64,000 bases of DNA, taken from contig JAXMCM010000014.1 in NCBI GenBank assembly GCA_046349355.1, forward strand, positions 124,001 through 188,000, written 5' to 3'. A program made the translations under genes and the position numbers. Shown one piece after another: positions 9,801 through 17,389 of the stretch (within the stretch, counting starts at the first letter, position 1; every line of letters begins with the position of its first letter). Under the pieces are notes generated by a model. The model had not been told where the DNA came from. It worked only from the letters and a program-made list of their open reading frames with translations, and did no database searches. This DNA comes from CALKJU01 sp046349355 (lineage in GTDB: Bacteria > Pseudomonadota > Alphaproteobacteria > Geminicoccales > Geminicoccaceae).

Positions 9801-11148
9801 CCGAGTTGTCCGCCGTATCCGCATCCACGGGTGTGGCCGGCGGCACATTGCCGACGACGATCGTGCCATCGGCGAACCTCAACTGATCGACCTCTTCGAT
9901 GCGGTCGGTTCCCTCATCGACACCGGTGGTCGAGTTCAGGTCGATGACGGTGGTCACGCCACCGATCGTCGAGACTGAATACTCGGACGAGGCGCCTTGG
10001 AATGCGACGACATCAACGCCGCCGCCGCCGCCGAACAGCGTGTCGCTGCCCTGCCCGGCCACGATCGTGTCGTCACCGAGTCCGCCGTACAGCGTGTCGC
10101 TACCGAAATCGCCGGCCAGCCCGTCATTGCCGCCTCCACCGAACAGGGAGTCGTTCCCGCTGCCCGCGAGCAACGAGTCGGCGCCATTCCCGCCATCGAT
10201 GAGATCGTCACCAACATCGTCGGTCAGGGCGTCGTTGCCGTCGCCCCCGAACAGCCGGTCATTGCCCTCGCCGAGACCACCGAGCAGCGTGTCGCTGCCA
10301 TTGCCTGCGGACAACTCGTCGTTCCCGGCGCCACCGTCCAGGGTGTCGTCGCCCAGGTCATCCGTCAGCGCATCATTGCCATTGCCGCCGAAGAGGCGGT
10401 CGTTCCCGGATCCGGTGCCCCCGATCAACGTGTCGCTGCCGTTGCCTCCCCGCAGGGAATCGTCGCCGTTTCCGCCATCGAGGGTATCGTTACCCTCATC
10501 GTCGCTCAGCGTGTCGGTACCGGCTCCCCCGAACAGCCGGTCGTTTCCGATGCCGGCGCCGCCAGACAGAACATCGTTGCCATTGCCTCCGAGCAGCGAA
10601 TCGTCGCCGCTTCCACCGTCGAGCAGGTCGTTGCCGAGATCGTCACTCAGCGTGTCGTTGCCATCGCCACCGAACTGGCGATCGCTGCCGCTGTCGGCAC
10701 CACCCGTAAGCACATCGTTGCCGTTGCCTCCGAGAACCGCATCGCTGCCATTCCCGCCATCGACCTTGTCGTTGCTGCCGTCGCCGTTGAGCGTGTCGTT
10801 GCCGTCGCCTCCGGACAGGCTATCGTTGCCGAGTCCCCCGAACGCCTGATCGCTTCCGGCGTCGCCAATCAACGTATCGTTGCCGTCCAGACCGAGCAGC
10901 GTGTCGACCCCGAGCCCTCCGAAGACGGTATCGTTTCCGAAGCCGCCATCCACAGTATCCGTACCGTTCCCGCCATAAATCCGGTCGATTCCATTTCCGC
11001 CGTACACCGAGTCGTTGCCGGTTCCGCCGTCGAGGTAGTCGGCCGCCGCTGCGCCATAAACCCTGTCGTTTCCAGCTCCACCGAAGATGGTATCCGCAGT
11101 GGTCGTACCGGCCAGCGAGTTGTCGGCGGCCGACCCTTGAATAATCAT
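6847..11148 (-). CDS. Giant RTX / cadherin-like / ELWR-repeat surface or secreted protein
   Basis: The protein has 1433 residues and no N-terminal signal peptide. Residues 1–~385 hold about 38 RTX nonapeptide units (GGxGxDxLxGG) that bind calcium. They end in the usual cap-like stretch (YSVSTIGG…QLRFADGT, ~385–430). Two cadherin-like Ig domains follow at about 440–635 (DADTGVVTVAAGASFDFE; DPLTGTVVVASG). The rest, to the end, is about 18 copies of a ~45-residue repeat containing ELWRYDG, LTAVGNxLYFRAFDGTD and IEIAPGxASSxP, which resembles hyalin/ELWxxDGT beta-propeller repeats. Type I secretion normally needs RTX near the C-terminus, so the order is unusual. It is the first gene of an operon with the FG-GAP protein. 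No transporter genes are in view. Confidence 0.88.
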   Translation of the reverse strand: MIIQGSAADNSLAGTTTADTIFGGAGNDRVYGAAAADYLDGGTGNDSVYGGNGIDRIYGGNGTDTVDGGFGNDTVFGGLGVDTLLGLDGNDTLIGDAGSDQAFGGLGNDSLSGGDGNDTLNGDGSNDKVDGGNGSDAVLGGNGNDVLTGGADSGSDRQFGGDGNDTLSDDLGNDLLDGGSGDDSLLGGNGNDVLSGGAGIGNDRLFGGAGTDTLSDDEGNDTLDGGNGDDSLRGGNGSDTLIGGTGSGNDRLFGGNGNDALTDDLGDDTLDGGAGNDELSAGNGSDTLLGGLGEGNDRLFGGDGNDALTDDVGDDLIDGGNGADSLLAGSGNDSLFGGGGNDGLAGDFGSDTLYGGLGDDTIVAGQGSDTLFGGGGGVDVVAFQGASSEYSVSTIGGVTTVIDLNSTTGVDEGTDRIEEVDQLRFADGTIVVGNVPPATPVDADTADNSVSEAAPGGAAAGVTAFAADTDSVVYSLVNSAGGRFQIDADTGVVTVAAGASFDFEMAASHLIRVRATDAGGLTSEADFTIGVTNENEPPGPIFDADRDLNEVFSNAAAGTSVGVRAGGLDPDGDALSYVLLDDADGRFAIDPLTGTVVVASGASLAAGEYTVTVRSTSAGNLSSQQDFSISVLDNPPATGERLAFRGYDDLHGFQLWVGDADSVHRVVLNPNGNANPGELTAVGSFLYLSANDGTDSEIWRYDGTTATEIEIAPGPVSANPGWLTVMGTSLYFQANGGASTGTELWRVDGAQTTEIVIAPGAASSRPVELTVIGDQLYFRAFDGTDTELWRYDGTSAEKVEIASGSASSTPTELARAGDELFFRAFDGTDTELWRYDGSVATQIEIAPGAASGSPAEITAVGDNVYFRAWNGTDLELWRYGSSGLARIEIAPGSLGSTPRDLVAVGSTLYLSASNGTQTELWRVDGTTAEMIDVRSGALGSNPGELLAVGNALFFAATDDHGRELWRLEGSSLQRIEIAPGPIGSTPTELTVFGDQLLFRATNGNLDGLWRYDGTQAVLYEINPFAASSDPAGFTSLGDSVYFSAFDGVERELWRLADGAVAEIEMRTGTLGSQPTEMVGVGASLFFSARGGNGVELWKLANGVLDEIDVHPGAGSSTPSELTAVGNDLYFRAFDGTDVGLWTYHQGSLAKVAITPGVSTDPASLTAVGNSLYFRAFDGIDRELWRYDGSAATKIGIAAGSASSDPAELLAVGPLLYLQASDGTDTELWKVDGVNASKINVLSGSGSSAPEELTAVGNSIYFSGFDGSDRELWRYDGTTVSNISLGAGLTGAEPHWLSAMGGSLFFTASDGTDVELWRCDGTVTTKIEVAPGTASSSPSLLTVVGSALYFSATVNGETELWRYADSALAKIDVASGSISSDPGELHGDGARLIFSATDGIHGREMWTLEGGTLRRFDINLSGADYQPDDVTVWG
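6870..9245 (-). repeat. Coding tandem repeats: 18 ELWR-type units
   Basis: About 18 units of roughly 135 nt encode the ELWRYDG repeat. On the + strand the recurring core is 'cgccagagttc(c/g)' or 'cgccacagctc', about every 135–140 bp from 7060 to 9180. Several neighbouring units (near 8500–8850 and 7540–7650) are very similar, suggesting some recent duplication. Confidence 0.8.
9990..11110 (-). repeat. Coding tandem repeats: RTX nonapeptide array
   Basis: The 5' end of the giant gene is an imperfect tandem array of 27-nt units (three-residue variants of GGNGNDTLx). It is visible on the + strand as recurring 'tcgttgcc(g/a)ccgcc' patterns. The units differ in sequence while keeping the protein motif, so this is an old, selected array rather than a recent expansion. 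Confidence 0.85.
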
Positions 11149-11449
11149 CGCATTGCCCGTTTATTGGGACACATTTACAACCTTAGAGTTACATACCGCT
11201 CTCGAGTCGGTCAACTATTGGGCGTAGATTGCACAGGCAATCGGTTGTCGCCTGTTGCTCACAAAATGGTTGAAGCAATCGCCAAATTGGCAAGTACAAT
11301 GGCTGCCTTGCTCGCGCATCTGGCATATTCCCCAAGAACGCGTCGCTCCTCCGTCGTTGCCCGACAGATTAGCGGTCCGGCCATGTTCGCGTGATCAGGT
11401 GCCTGCAGATTCTGGGCTGCCGCGCCGCCCCGACTGGGACCGGCCAGCA
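11149..11449 (-). promoter_or_regulatory. Intergenic: promoter of the RTX operon, end of putA
   Basis: This 301-bp gap lies between the putA stop and the RTX gene start; both genes are on the minus strand. It is clearly less GC-rich than the flanks, with runs such as 'atttacaaccttagagttacat' near 11172–11193 that suit a promoter. I find no good terminator hairpin with a U-tract for putA. Upstream of the RTX ATG there is only a weak ribosome site (ACGGGCAATGCG). No convincing small gene is present. Confidence 0.35.
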
Positions 11450-14400
11450 TCAGGCGGCCTCGGCCGCCAGCAGCGCCACATTGCCGCCGGCCGCCGTGAC
11501 ATCGACGGACAGCGTGCGTTCGACCGACAGGTCGGCGAGCGCCGGCGTGGTGACGACCAACCGGACGAGCGGACCGCCCAGCCCGGCGAGGCGGTGGCGC
11601 AGTCGGCGAAGCGGCTCGTCCCCGGCGACGAGGGCGATGGCTGCGACGTCGGCGCGGTCGACGGCAAGGCTGGCGATGTCACCGTCCCAGGCGAAGCCGG
11701 AAGCGACCGCCGGCTGGCCCAGGCGGGCGAGAAACTCCTCGGTCATCGGCCCGCCGGCCGCGAGCACGCCGTTGCCGGCGGCCAGCGCCACCAGGGCCTG
11801 CTCCGCCACCAGCGCGTCGCCGAGGCCGAGGCACAGGACGATCCCGCGGCCGTGCAGCGACAGCCGGTTGCTCTCGCCGGCGGGGCCGGGCAGCGTCTCG
11901 ACCACCGGCAGCGCGGCCGGAAGGCGGTCCAGTGCCGGCGTCAGCCGGGAGGCGAGCTCCGGACTGCAGGCGGCGACGGCGCGTCGCAGGAGGCGCAGGC
12001 GATCGTGGCGGCGGTCCCACGCATCGATCGCGGTGCGCGTCGGCACGGCTTTCGCATCCAGGATGGTGCGGGTCGACGGGACTGCCGTACCGGCCACCGG
12101 CCGCTCGCTGCGGGCGAAGCGGCGCAGATAGTGCGGACCACCGGCCTTCGGGCCGGTGCCGGAGAGGCCCTCGCCGCCGAACGGCTGGACGCCGACCACG
12201 GCACCGATCTGGTTGCGGTTGACGTAGATGTTGCCGACGCGGGCGCGCTCGGTGATCTGCCGGACGCGGCCGTCGACCCGGCTGTGGATGCCGAGCGTCA
12301 GGCCGTAGCCCTTGGCGTTGAGCCGGTCGACCAGCTTCGTCAGCTGCCCGGAGCGGAAGGTGGCGACGTGCAGGACCGGGCCGAACACCTCGCGCTCGAG
12401 CTCGTCGACGCTGTCGAGCCGGAACACCGCCGGGGGCACGAAGCTGCCATGCTCGAGCTGGCGTCCGGCCGGCAGCGCGTGGATCAGCCGCCCCTTGCCG
12501 TCGAGCGCCCGGCAATGGGCGAGGATGTCGCTGCGCGCGGCCTCGTCGATGACCGGGCCGACGTCGGTGGCGAGCGCCCACGGATCGCCCAGCCGCAGCT
12601 CGTCCATGGCGCCCTCCAGCATGCGCAGCATCGGCACCGCCACCTCCTCCTGGACGCAGAGCAGGCGCAGCGCCGAGCAGCGCTGTCCGGCGCTCTGGAA
12701 GGCGGAAGCGAGGATGTCGCGCACCGCCTGCTCCGGCAGGGCCGTCGAATCGACGATCATCGCGTTGATGCCGCCGGTCTCGGCGATCAGCGGTGCATCC
12801 GGGGCGAGGTGCGCGGCCATGGCCCGCTCGATGCGCCGCGCGGTTTCGGTCGAGCCGGTGAAGCAGACGCCGTCGACCCGCGGATCGGCGGTCAGCCGGC
12901 CGCCGACGGCGGCACCGTCGCCGGGCAGCAGCGCCAGCACGTCGCCGGGCACGCCGGCCTCGTGCAGCAGCGCGACGGCGCGGGCGGCGATCAGCGGGGT
13001 CTGCTCGGCGGGCTTGGCCAGCACCGCGTTGCCGGCGACCAGCGCCGCCGCGACCTGGCCCGTGAAGATCGCCAGCGGGAAGTTCCAGGGCGAGATGCAG
13101 GCGAAGACCCCCCTGCCCGCCAGCTCGCCGTCGCGCCGGGCCCGGGCGGCGTAGTAGCGCAGGAAGTCGACCGCCTCGCGCAGCTCGGCCACGGCATCGG
13201 GCCGGGTCTTGCCGGCCTCGCGCGTCGCCAGCGCCATCAGCTCGGCGGCATGGTCCTCGTAAAGACCGGCGGCACGCTCGAGGATGGCGGCACGGCCGGC
13301 GACCGGCATGGCGGTCCACGCCGGTGCGGCGGCGGCGGCCCGGGCCAGCGCCTGCTCGACGTGCGACGGCGAGGCCTCGATCACCGTACCCACGACATCG
13401 CGGCGGTCCGCGGGGTTGGTGACCGGCAGCGGCTCGCCGTCGAGCGCCCGGCCGCCGACCACCGGTGCCGCCTGCCAGCGGTGCGCGTGGAACGGCGCCA
13501 TCGCCCGGTCGAGGGCGGCCAGCGTCGGCGGATCGTTCAGCGACCAGCCGCGGGCGTTGCGCCGTTCCGGCCCGTAGAGATCGGCGGGCAGCGGGATGCG
13601 CGGGTTGGCGACCGGGTCCAGCTCGCGGGCGGCGTCGACCGGGTCGCGCACCACCTGCTCCACCGGGATGTCGTCGTCGAGCAGCTGGTTGACGAAGGAG
13701 CTGTTGGCGCCGTTCTCGAGCAGGCGGCGCACGAGGTAGGCCAGCAGGTCCTCGTGGACGCCGACCGGCGCGTAGATGCGGCAGCGCCGGCCGTGCTTCT
13801 GGCGGACACGCTCGTGCAGCATCTCGCCCATGCCGTGCAGGCGCTGGAACTCGAAGTCGTCGCGCCCGCCCGCCATCTCGAGGATGGCGCACACCGAATG
13901 GGCGTTGTGGGTGGCGAACTGCGGGTAGATGCGGTCGGTCAGTGCCAGCAGCCGCTCGGCGCAGGCGAGGTAGGAGACGTCGGTCGCGACCTTGCGGCTG
14001 AACACCGGGTAGCCGGCCAGCCCCTGCACCTGGGCGAGCTTGATCTCGGTGTCCCAGTAGGCGCCCTTGACCAGCCGGACCATCAGCCGGCGGTCCAGCG
14101 TCCCGGCCAGCGCGTGCAGCCAGTCGAGCACCGGCATGGCCCGCTTGCCGTAGGCCTGGACGACGATGCCGAAGCCGTCCCAGCCGTGCAGGTCGCGGGT
14201 GCGCAGCACCGCCTCGATGACATCCAGCGAGAGGTCGAGCCGGTCGGCCTCCTCGGCGTCGATGTTGAAGCCCATGCCGGCGTTGCGGGCGTGCAGCGCC
14301 AGCGCCATCACCCGCGGCACCAGCTCGTCCAGCACGCGCTGCCGCTGGCCCTGCTCGTAGCGCGGGTGCAGGGCCGACAGCTTGACCGAGATGCCGGGGT

Positions 14401-15115
14401 TGGCGCGGACGTCGCCGCCGGCGCAGCGCTCGGCGATGGCGGCGATCGCCTTCGAGTAGGCGAGGAAGTAGCGCTGCGCGTCGGCGGCGGTGCGGGCGGC
14501 CTCGCCCAGCATGTCGTAGGAGTAGGTGTAGCCGCGCTCCTCCAGCGCCGCGGCCCGGCCCAGCGCCTCGTCGATGTTGCGCCCGAGCACGAACTGGTGG
14601 CCGAGCACGCGCATCGCCTGGGCGATGGCGCCGCGCACCACCGGCTCGCCGGCGCGGCCGATCAGCCGCCGCGTGGCGCCGGTGATGTCCCAGCCGGCGG
14701 TGTCCTTCTCGCCCAGCACCTTGCCGGTCAGCATCAGCGCCCAGGTCGAGGCGTTGACGAGCGGCGAGCTGCTCTCGCCGAGATGCCGGCTCCAGTCGGC
14801 GGCGGCGACCTTGTCGCGGATCAGCGCGTCGATGGTCGGCGTGTCGGGCACCCGCAGCAGCGCCTCGGCGAGGCACATCAGCGCGACACCCTCCTCGGTC
14901 GACAGGCCGTACTCGGCGAGGAAGGTCTCCATGAGCCCCGGCCGGCCGCGGCTGCGCAGCTCGGCCACCAGCGTCCCGGCCGCGACCTCGATCCGCCGCC
15001 GCGCCGGGGCGTCGAGCGCCAGCCCGCCGAGCAGCCGGCCCAGCGCCGTCGCATCGTCCTCGAGAAAGGCCTGCCGCAGGCGGCGGCGGATGGCGTCCGG
15101 CTCGTCATGGCCCAT
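11450..15115 (-). CDS. putA: Bifunctional proline dehydrogenase / L-glutamate-gamma-semialdehyde dehydrogenase
   Basis: The 1221-aa PutA catalyses both steps of proline to glutamate oxidation. The FAD-dependent proline dehydrogenase barrel covers about 60–470 and includes RLVKGAYWDTEIK. The NAD-dependent aldehyde dehydrogenase covers about 510–990, with ISPWNFPLAIFTGQ, the general base in AETGGINAMIV and the catalytic Cys in SAGQRCSALR. About 220 residues beyond this form the C-terminal ALDH-fold domain of long (type B) PutAs. There is no N-terminal ribbon-helix-helix DNA-binding domain, so this PutA is not its own repressor, and no putR is adjacent. The ATG at 15115 is preceded by a weak site. 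Reduced flavin feeds quinone at the inner membrane. Confidence 0.97.
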   Translation of the reverse strand: MGHDEPDAIRRRLRQAFLEDDATALGRLLGGLALDAPARRRIEVAAGTLVAELRSRGRPGLMETFLAEYGLSTEEGVALMCLAEALLRVPDTPTIDALIRDKVAAADWSRHLGESSSPLVNASTWALMLTGKVLGEKDTAGWDITGATRRLIGRAGEPVVRGAIAQAMRVLGHQFVLGRNIDEALGRAAALEERGYTYSYDMLGEAARTAADAQRYFLAYSKAIAAIAERCAGGDVRANPGISVKLSALHPRYEQGQRQRVLDELVPRVMALALHARNAGMGFNIDAEEADRLDLSLDVIEAVLRTRDLHGWDGFGIVVQAYGKRAMPVLDWLHALAGTLDRRLMVRLVKGAYWDTEIKLAQVQGLAGYPVFSRKVATDVSYLACAERLLALTDRIYPQFATHNAHSVCAILEMAGGRDDFEFQRLHGMGEMLHERVRQKHGRRCRIYAPVGVHEDLLAYLVRRLLENGANSSFVNQLLDDDIPVEQVVRDPVDAARELDPVANPRIPLPADLYGPERRNARGWSLNDPPTLAALDRAMAPFHAHRWQAAPVVGGRALDGEPLPVTNPADRRDVVGTVIEASPSHVEQALARAAAAAPAWTAMPVAGRAAILERAAGLYEDHAAELMALATREAGKTRPDAVAELREAVDFLRYYAARARRDGELAGRGVFACISPWNFPLAIFTGQVAAALVAGNAVLAKPAEQTPLIAARAVALLHEAGVPGDVLALLPGDGAAVGGRLTADPRVDGVCFTGSTETARRIERAMAAHLAPDAPLIAETGGINAMIVDSTALPEQAVRDILASAFQSAGQRCSALRLLCVQEEVAVPMLRMLEGAMDELRLGDPWALATDVGPVIDEAARSDILAHCRALDGKGRLIHALPAGRQLEHGSFVPPAVFRLDSVDELEREVFGPVLHVATFRSGQLTKLVDRLNAKGYGLTLGIHSRVDGRVRQITERARVGNIYVNRNQIGAVVGVQPFGGEGLSGTGPKAGGPHYLRRFARSERPVAGTAVPSTRTILDAKAVPTRTAIDAWDRRHDRLRLLRRAVAACSPELASRLTPALDRLPAALPVVETLPGPAGESNRLSLHGRGIVLCLGLGDALVAEQALVALAAGNGVLAAGGPMTEEFLARLGQPAVASGFAWDGDIASLAVDRADVAAIALVAGDEPLRRLRHRLAGLGGPLVRLVVTTPALADLSVERTLSVDVTAAGGNVALLAAEAA

Positions 15116-15336
15116 GGGGTGCGCTCCCGTGCTCGTGACGAATGGAGCGCTCCGGCGGGGTCAGGGCAAGGGCGTGGAAGGCCGGGTTGGGCCGGGCTGG
15201 CGAGGGACTGCCCGCGGTACAGCCGCGGACGCTACGCCGAGGCCGAGCAGACCATCGCCGCTAGCCTGCCCTTCCCCGCCTACTGCCGGCAGCGCCGATA
15301 ACGCTTCGCTAACCATCCCGGGCGATCCTGCGGCGT
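15116..15336. other. Intergenic region upstream of putA
   Basis: These 221 bp hold the putA promoter on the minus strand and the leader of the small + strand gene. A perfect palindrome GGAGCGCTCC sits at 15144–15153, about 30 bp upstream of the putA start. That suits an operator, but nothing ties it to a known regulator. Otherwise I see nothing recognisable. Confidence 0.3.
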
Positions 15337-15576
15337 ATGGCCGCTGTGATCGTCACCCCCGAGTTCATCAACCTGGAGCATCCCGCGATCCTACACGCAA
15401 TCCTCCTGCATCTGGTCGAGAACGCCGACGTGATCGGCCACGACCGGCGCGGACTGCCGGTGCTCCGGTTCGAGTTCGTCGCTCACCCGTGGCTGTTGGA
15501 CAAGCTCGCCGCACTCGGTGCGGCCGAGGAGGACTTCGAGGACGATGACCCGGCGGAGGACTGTAAGTCTGCATGA
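15337..15576 (+). CDS. Small acidic hypothetical protein
   Basis: This 79-aa ORF encodes a compact hydrophobic/alpha-helical first half (EFINLEHPAILHAILLHLVEN) and a strongly acidic tail (AAEEDFEDDDPAED). That composition is unlike a random reading of GC-rich DNA and makes a real gene plausible. There is no strong Shine-Dalgarno before the ATG. It stands alone at the left edge of the accessory stretch that ends at the tRNA gene. I do not recognise the family and propose no function. Confidence 0.45.
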   Translation: MAAVIVTPEFINLEHPAILHAILLHLVENADVIGHDRRGLPVLRFEFVAHPWLLDKLAALGAAEEDFEDDDPAEDCKSA

Positions 15577-15813
15577 CATGATCCGCCGCCGGAAGTTCCG
15601 CTCGGAGGCCCGCCGGCAGGCGCGGTTGATGAGGGTGCGGAAGCCAGTCACCTGGGTGCGAAGTCGATAACACCGGAAGCGTGGCGTAATCCGCCCTGTC
15701 CCCCCGTTTGGGAGAAATATATCGGCGTTGCTCAGCTTTAGGTTATGGTCTCTATCCGACGCCCCCTTGCCGGCAAGGGTTCTCGCAGACTGAAGTTGCA
15801 GTCGGAGGTGTCA

Positions 15814-16440
15814 GTGCCTGGAGAGGATGGTTCGGGCGACAGAGCGAAAGCGCTTCTGATTCGGCTGCTGAGTTGCGTGACTACCGAGGCCAGCCGAGAC
15901 GCGGAACGCCTCCTCGACCGTTTTGGAACGGTGGCCGCTGTGATACGTGCCGAGGCTAGCGACCTAGCACACCTCACCTGCCTCTCGTGGCGCGTGAGGG
16001 AGCTGCTAACCGCGACCAATGTGCTGGCAGACGCCCTGGCAAGGGAGGCCCTTTCGGCTCCCTTGCGAGATCCAGCGACGCTGTACGTCGCCGCCTACCG
16101 CCACCTCCGTCTCCGTCCGGTGGAGCATTGCGTGGCCTACTTCCTCGACCGTGATCTCGGCGTTTTTGCCTTCGCGCCGATCTCAAAAGGCACGGTGGAC
16201 CACTGCCCCCTCGCTCCGTCCGCACTGGCTCGCCTCGCGGTGAGTTACGATGCGCATGCCGTGCTGCTGGCGCACAATCACCCGAGCGGCGTTCCGGCAC
16301 CGTCGAGAGCAGATATCGAAATGACATCTCTAATCGAAGCAGCCCTGCGTAGCTTCGATATTGCCCTTCACGACCATCTGATCATTGGTGCGCATGGTTA
16401 CACAAGCGTCAAGTTTGGCAAAGAAGTACGCCTTGACTGA
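15814..16440 (+). CDS. RadC-family JAB/MPN domain protein (intact JAMM motif)
   Basis: The 208-aa protein is RadC-like. A short N-terminal helical region contains RAKALLIRLLSCV and RLLDRFGTVAAVI. The JAB/MPN fold follows, with the complete JAMM zinc motif AHNHPSG (His154, His156) and Asp167 in SRADIE. RadC-like proteins are common on mobile elements; their biochemical role is not settled. GTG at 15814 is chosen because GGAGG lies 5 nt upstream and it gives the same length as the neighbouring paralogue. An in-frame ATG at 15745 is the alternative (231 aa). It is convergent with a second RadC-like gene whose metal ligands are gone. Base use is less GC-rich than in the core genes. Confidence 0.85.
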   Translation: MPGEDGSGDRAKALLIRLLSCVTTEASRDAERLLDRFGTVAAVIRAEASDLAHLTCLSWRVRELLTATNVLADALAREALSAPLRDPATLYVAAYRHLRLRPVEHCVAYFLDRDLGVFAFAPISKGTVDHCPLAPSALARLAVSYDAHAVLLAHNHPSGVPAPSRADIEMTSLIEAALRSFDIALHDHLIIGAHGYTSVKFGKEVRLD

Positions 16441-16468
16441 TGAGATCAGCGCGCCACAGGGCGAGATG

Positions 16469-17101
16469 CTAGTCCCTCAGGAGCCTCGCGGTTCGATAAC
16501 TGTAGGCCTTGCCACCAGCCAGGACCATATAGTCGTGAAAGGCGATGTCCAGCGTCGACAGGGACGCTCTGATGGCCTTCGCGTTGGCCACGTCCCGAGC
16601 GCTCGGAGAAAAGGTGGCGCTTGGGCTGCCTTCGACGACGATGATGGCGGACGCATGCTCCAACAGGGCGGCGCGCGCGATCTCCCTAGGGTAAAGGGTC
16701 AGTTCGGTTGCTGTGCCTCTCGCGATCTCCTCGTCTCGGATGAGCCCATGCCTGGTGTCCAAGCACAGCAGACGGGCAACTCGAACCTGCTCCCCCTGCA
16801 GGCGGAGCTTTAGATAGTCATGGACGGCAGTGAAGGATCCCAACACCTGCCGCCCGCGTGACTTCTCCGCCAGGGCGGCAGCAGCAACGTCGAGTGCGGC
16901 CTTCAGCAGATGCGCCACTTCCTGAGTGACATCCGGCGTAGCAACGAGGCTCGCGACGTCCGCACCGAGCAGGCTGTTTATGGAGCCGAAACGACGGAGC
17001 AGCGAGTCGGCCACGATTGCGGGCCTCGTCGATGCGAAGCTCAGCAGAGTGGTAAGCCCAACCGAAACGTGGATCTGCGTGGGTGGTCCGATGGAGTCCA
17101 T
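16469..17101 (-). CDS. RadC-like JAB/MPN protein with degenerate JAMM motif
   Basis: The 210-aa protein is collinear with the RadC-like protein at 15814–16440. It shares the N-terminal helices (ADSLLRRFGSINSLLGA), the central LLCLDTRHGLI strand and the end (STLDIAFHDYMVLAGGKAYSYR). At the metal site AHNHPSG is replaced by VEGSPSA: the two zinc histidines are Glu157 and Ser159, while the later Asp170 (SARD) remains. It is therefore probably not a metalloprotease. Conservation of the rest, with no frameshift or stop, argues for a retained non-catalytic role rather than a decaying pseudogene. ATG 17101 follows a CAGGT-like site; a GTG at 17146 is an alternative. Confidence 0.75.
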   Translation of the reverse strand: MDSIGPPTQIHVSVGLTTLLSFASTRPAIVADSLLRRFGSINSLLGADVASLVATPDVTQEVAHLLKAALDVAAAALAEKSRGRQVLGSFTAVHDYLKLRLQGEQVRVARLLCLDTRHGLIRDEEIARGTATELTLYPREIARAALLEHASAIIVVEGSPSATFSPSARDVANAKAIRASLSTLDIAFHDYMVLAGGKAYSYRTARLLRD

Positions 17102-17353
17102 CACACGTACCTGACGCCTGCCCAAACGTTGAGGAAATTCCTGCACGCCGCTCAGAGTGCCGGAACGTAAGAGGAAGGGACGGCGAGTTCAATTATTAGG
17201 TGAGCTGTCCCAACGCGCACCGGCTTCCGCAGGTCATTTGTCAGGATGTTCTCGTAAAATCCTGACAAACCTCGGATTTTGTATCACCAGCTTTCGCTCA
17301 TGTACGGAGAGAAGTACAACGACCGCTTCCCGTAGGCACGAATTTTCGATAGC
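17102..17353. promoter_or_regulatory. Divergent intergenic region with AT-rich segment
   Basis: This 252-bp gap lies between the degenerate RadC-like gene (minus) and the receiver-like gene (plus). It is one of the least GC-rich stretches in the window and carries the perfect inverted repeat described separately at 17237–17269. It should hold both divergent promoters. Confidence 0.4.
17237..17269. promoter_or_regulatory. Perfect 11-bp inverted repeat with 11-bp spacer (operator or recombination site candidate)
   Basis: TTTGTCAGGAT (17237–17247) is repeated exactly in inverted orientation as ATCCTGACAAA (17259–17269), with 11 bp between. The arm centres are 22 bp apart, about two helical turns, as expected for a dimeric or tetrameric DNA-binding protein. 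It lies in the divergent region between the degenerate RadC gene and the receiver-like gene. A recombinase core site is an alternative reading, though the spacer is longer than the 6–8 bp usual for tyrosine recombinases. Confidence 0.55.
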
Positions 17354-17389
17354 GTGGTCGGCGAGAAGAGGAACGCCCGGCGACAGCCA

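Noticed and set aside
9899..10849. Pro/Ser-rich 316-codon frame that looks like a secreted protein
   Set aside because: It is the complement of the RTX repeat array: GGxGxD codons read backwards give SLPSPP-type repeats.
9990..11110. Regularly spaced repeats resembling a CRISPR array
   Set aside because: The units are degenerate 27-nt coding repeats inside an open frame, with no constant repeat and variable spacer pattern and no cas genes.
11255..15301. 1348-codon open frame on the + strand
   Set aside because: It is the antisense shadow of putA, rich in Ala/Gly/Arg/Gln repeats and without any family motif.
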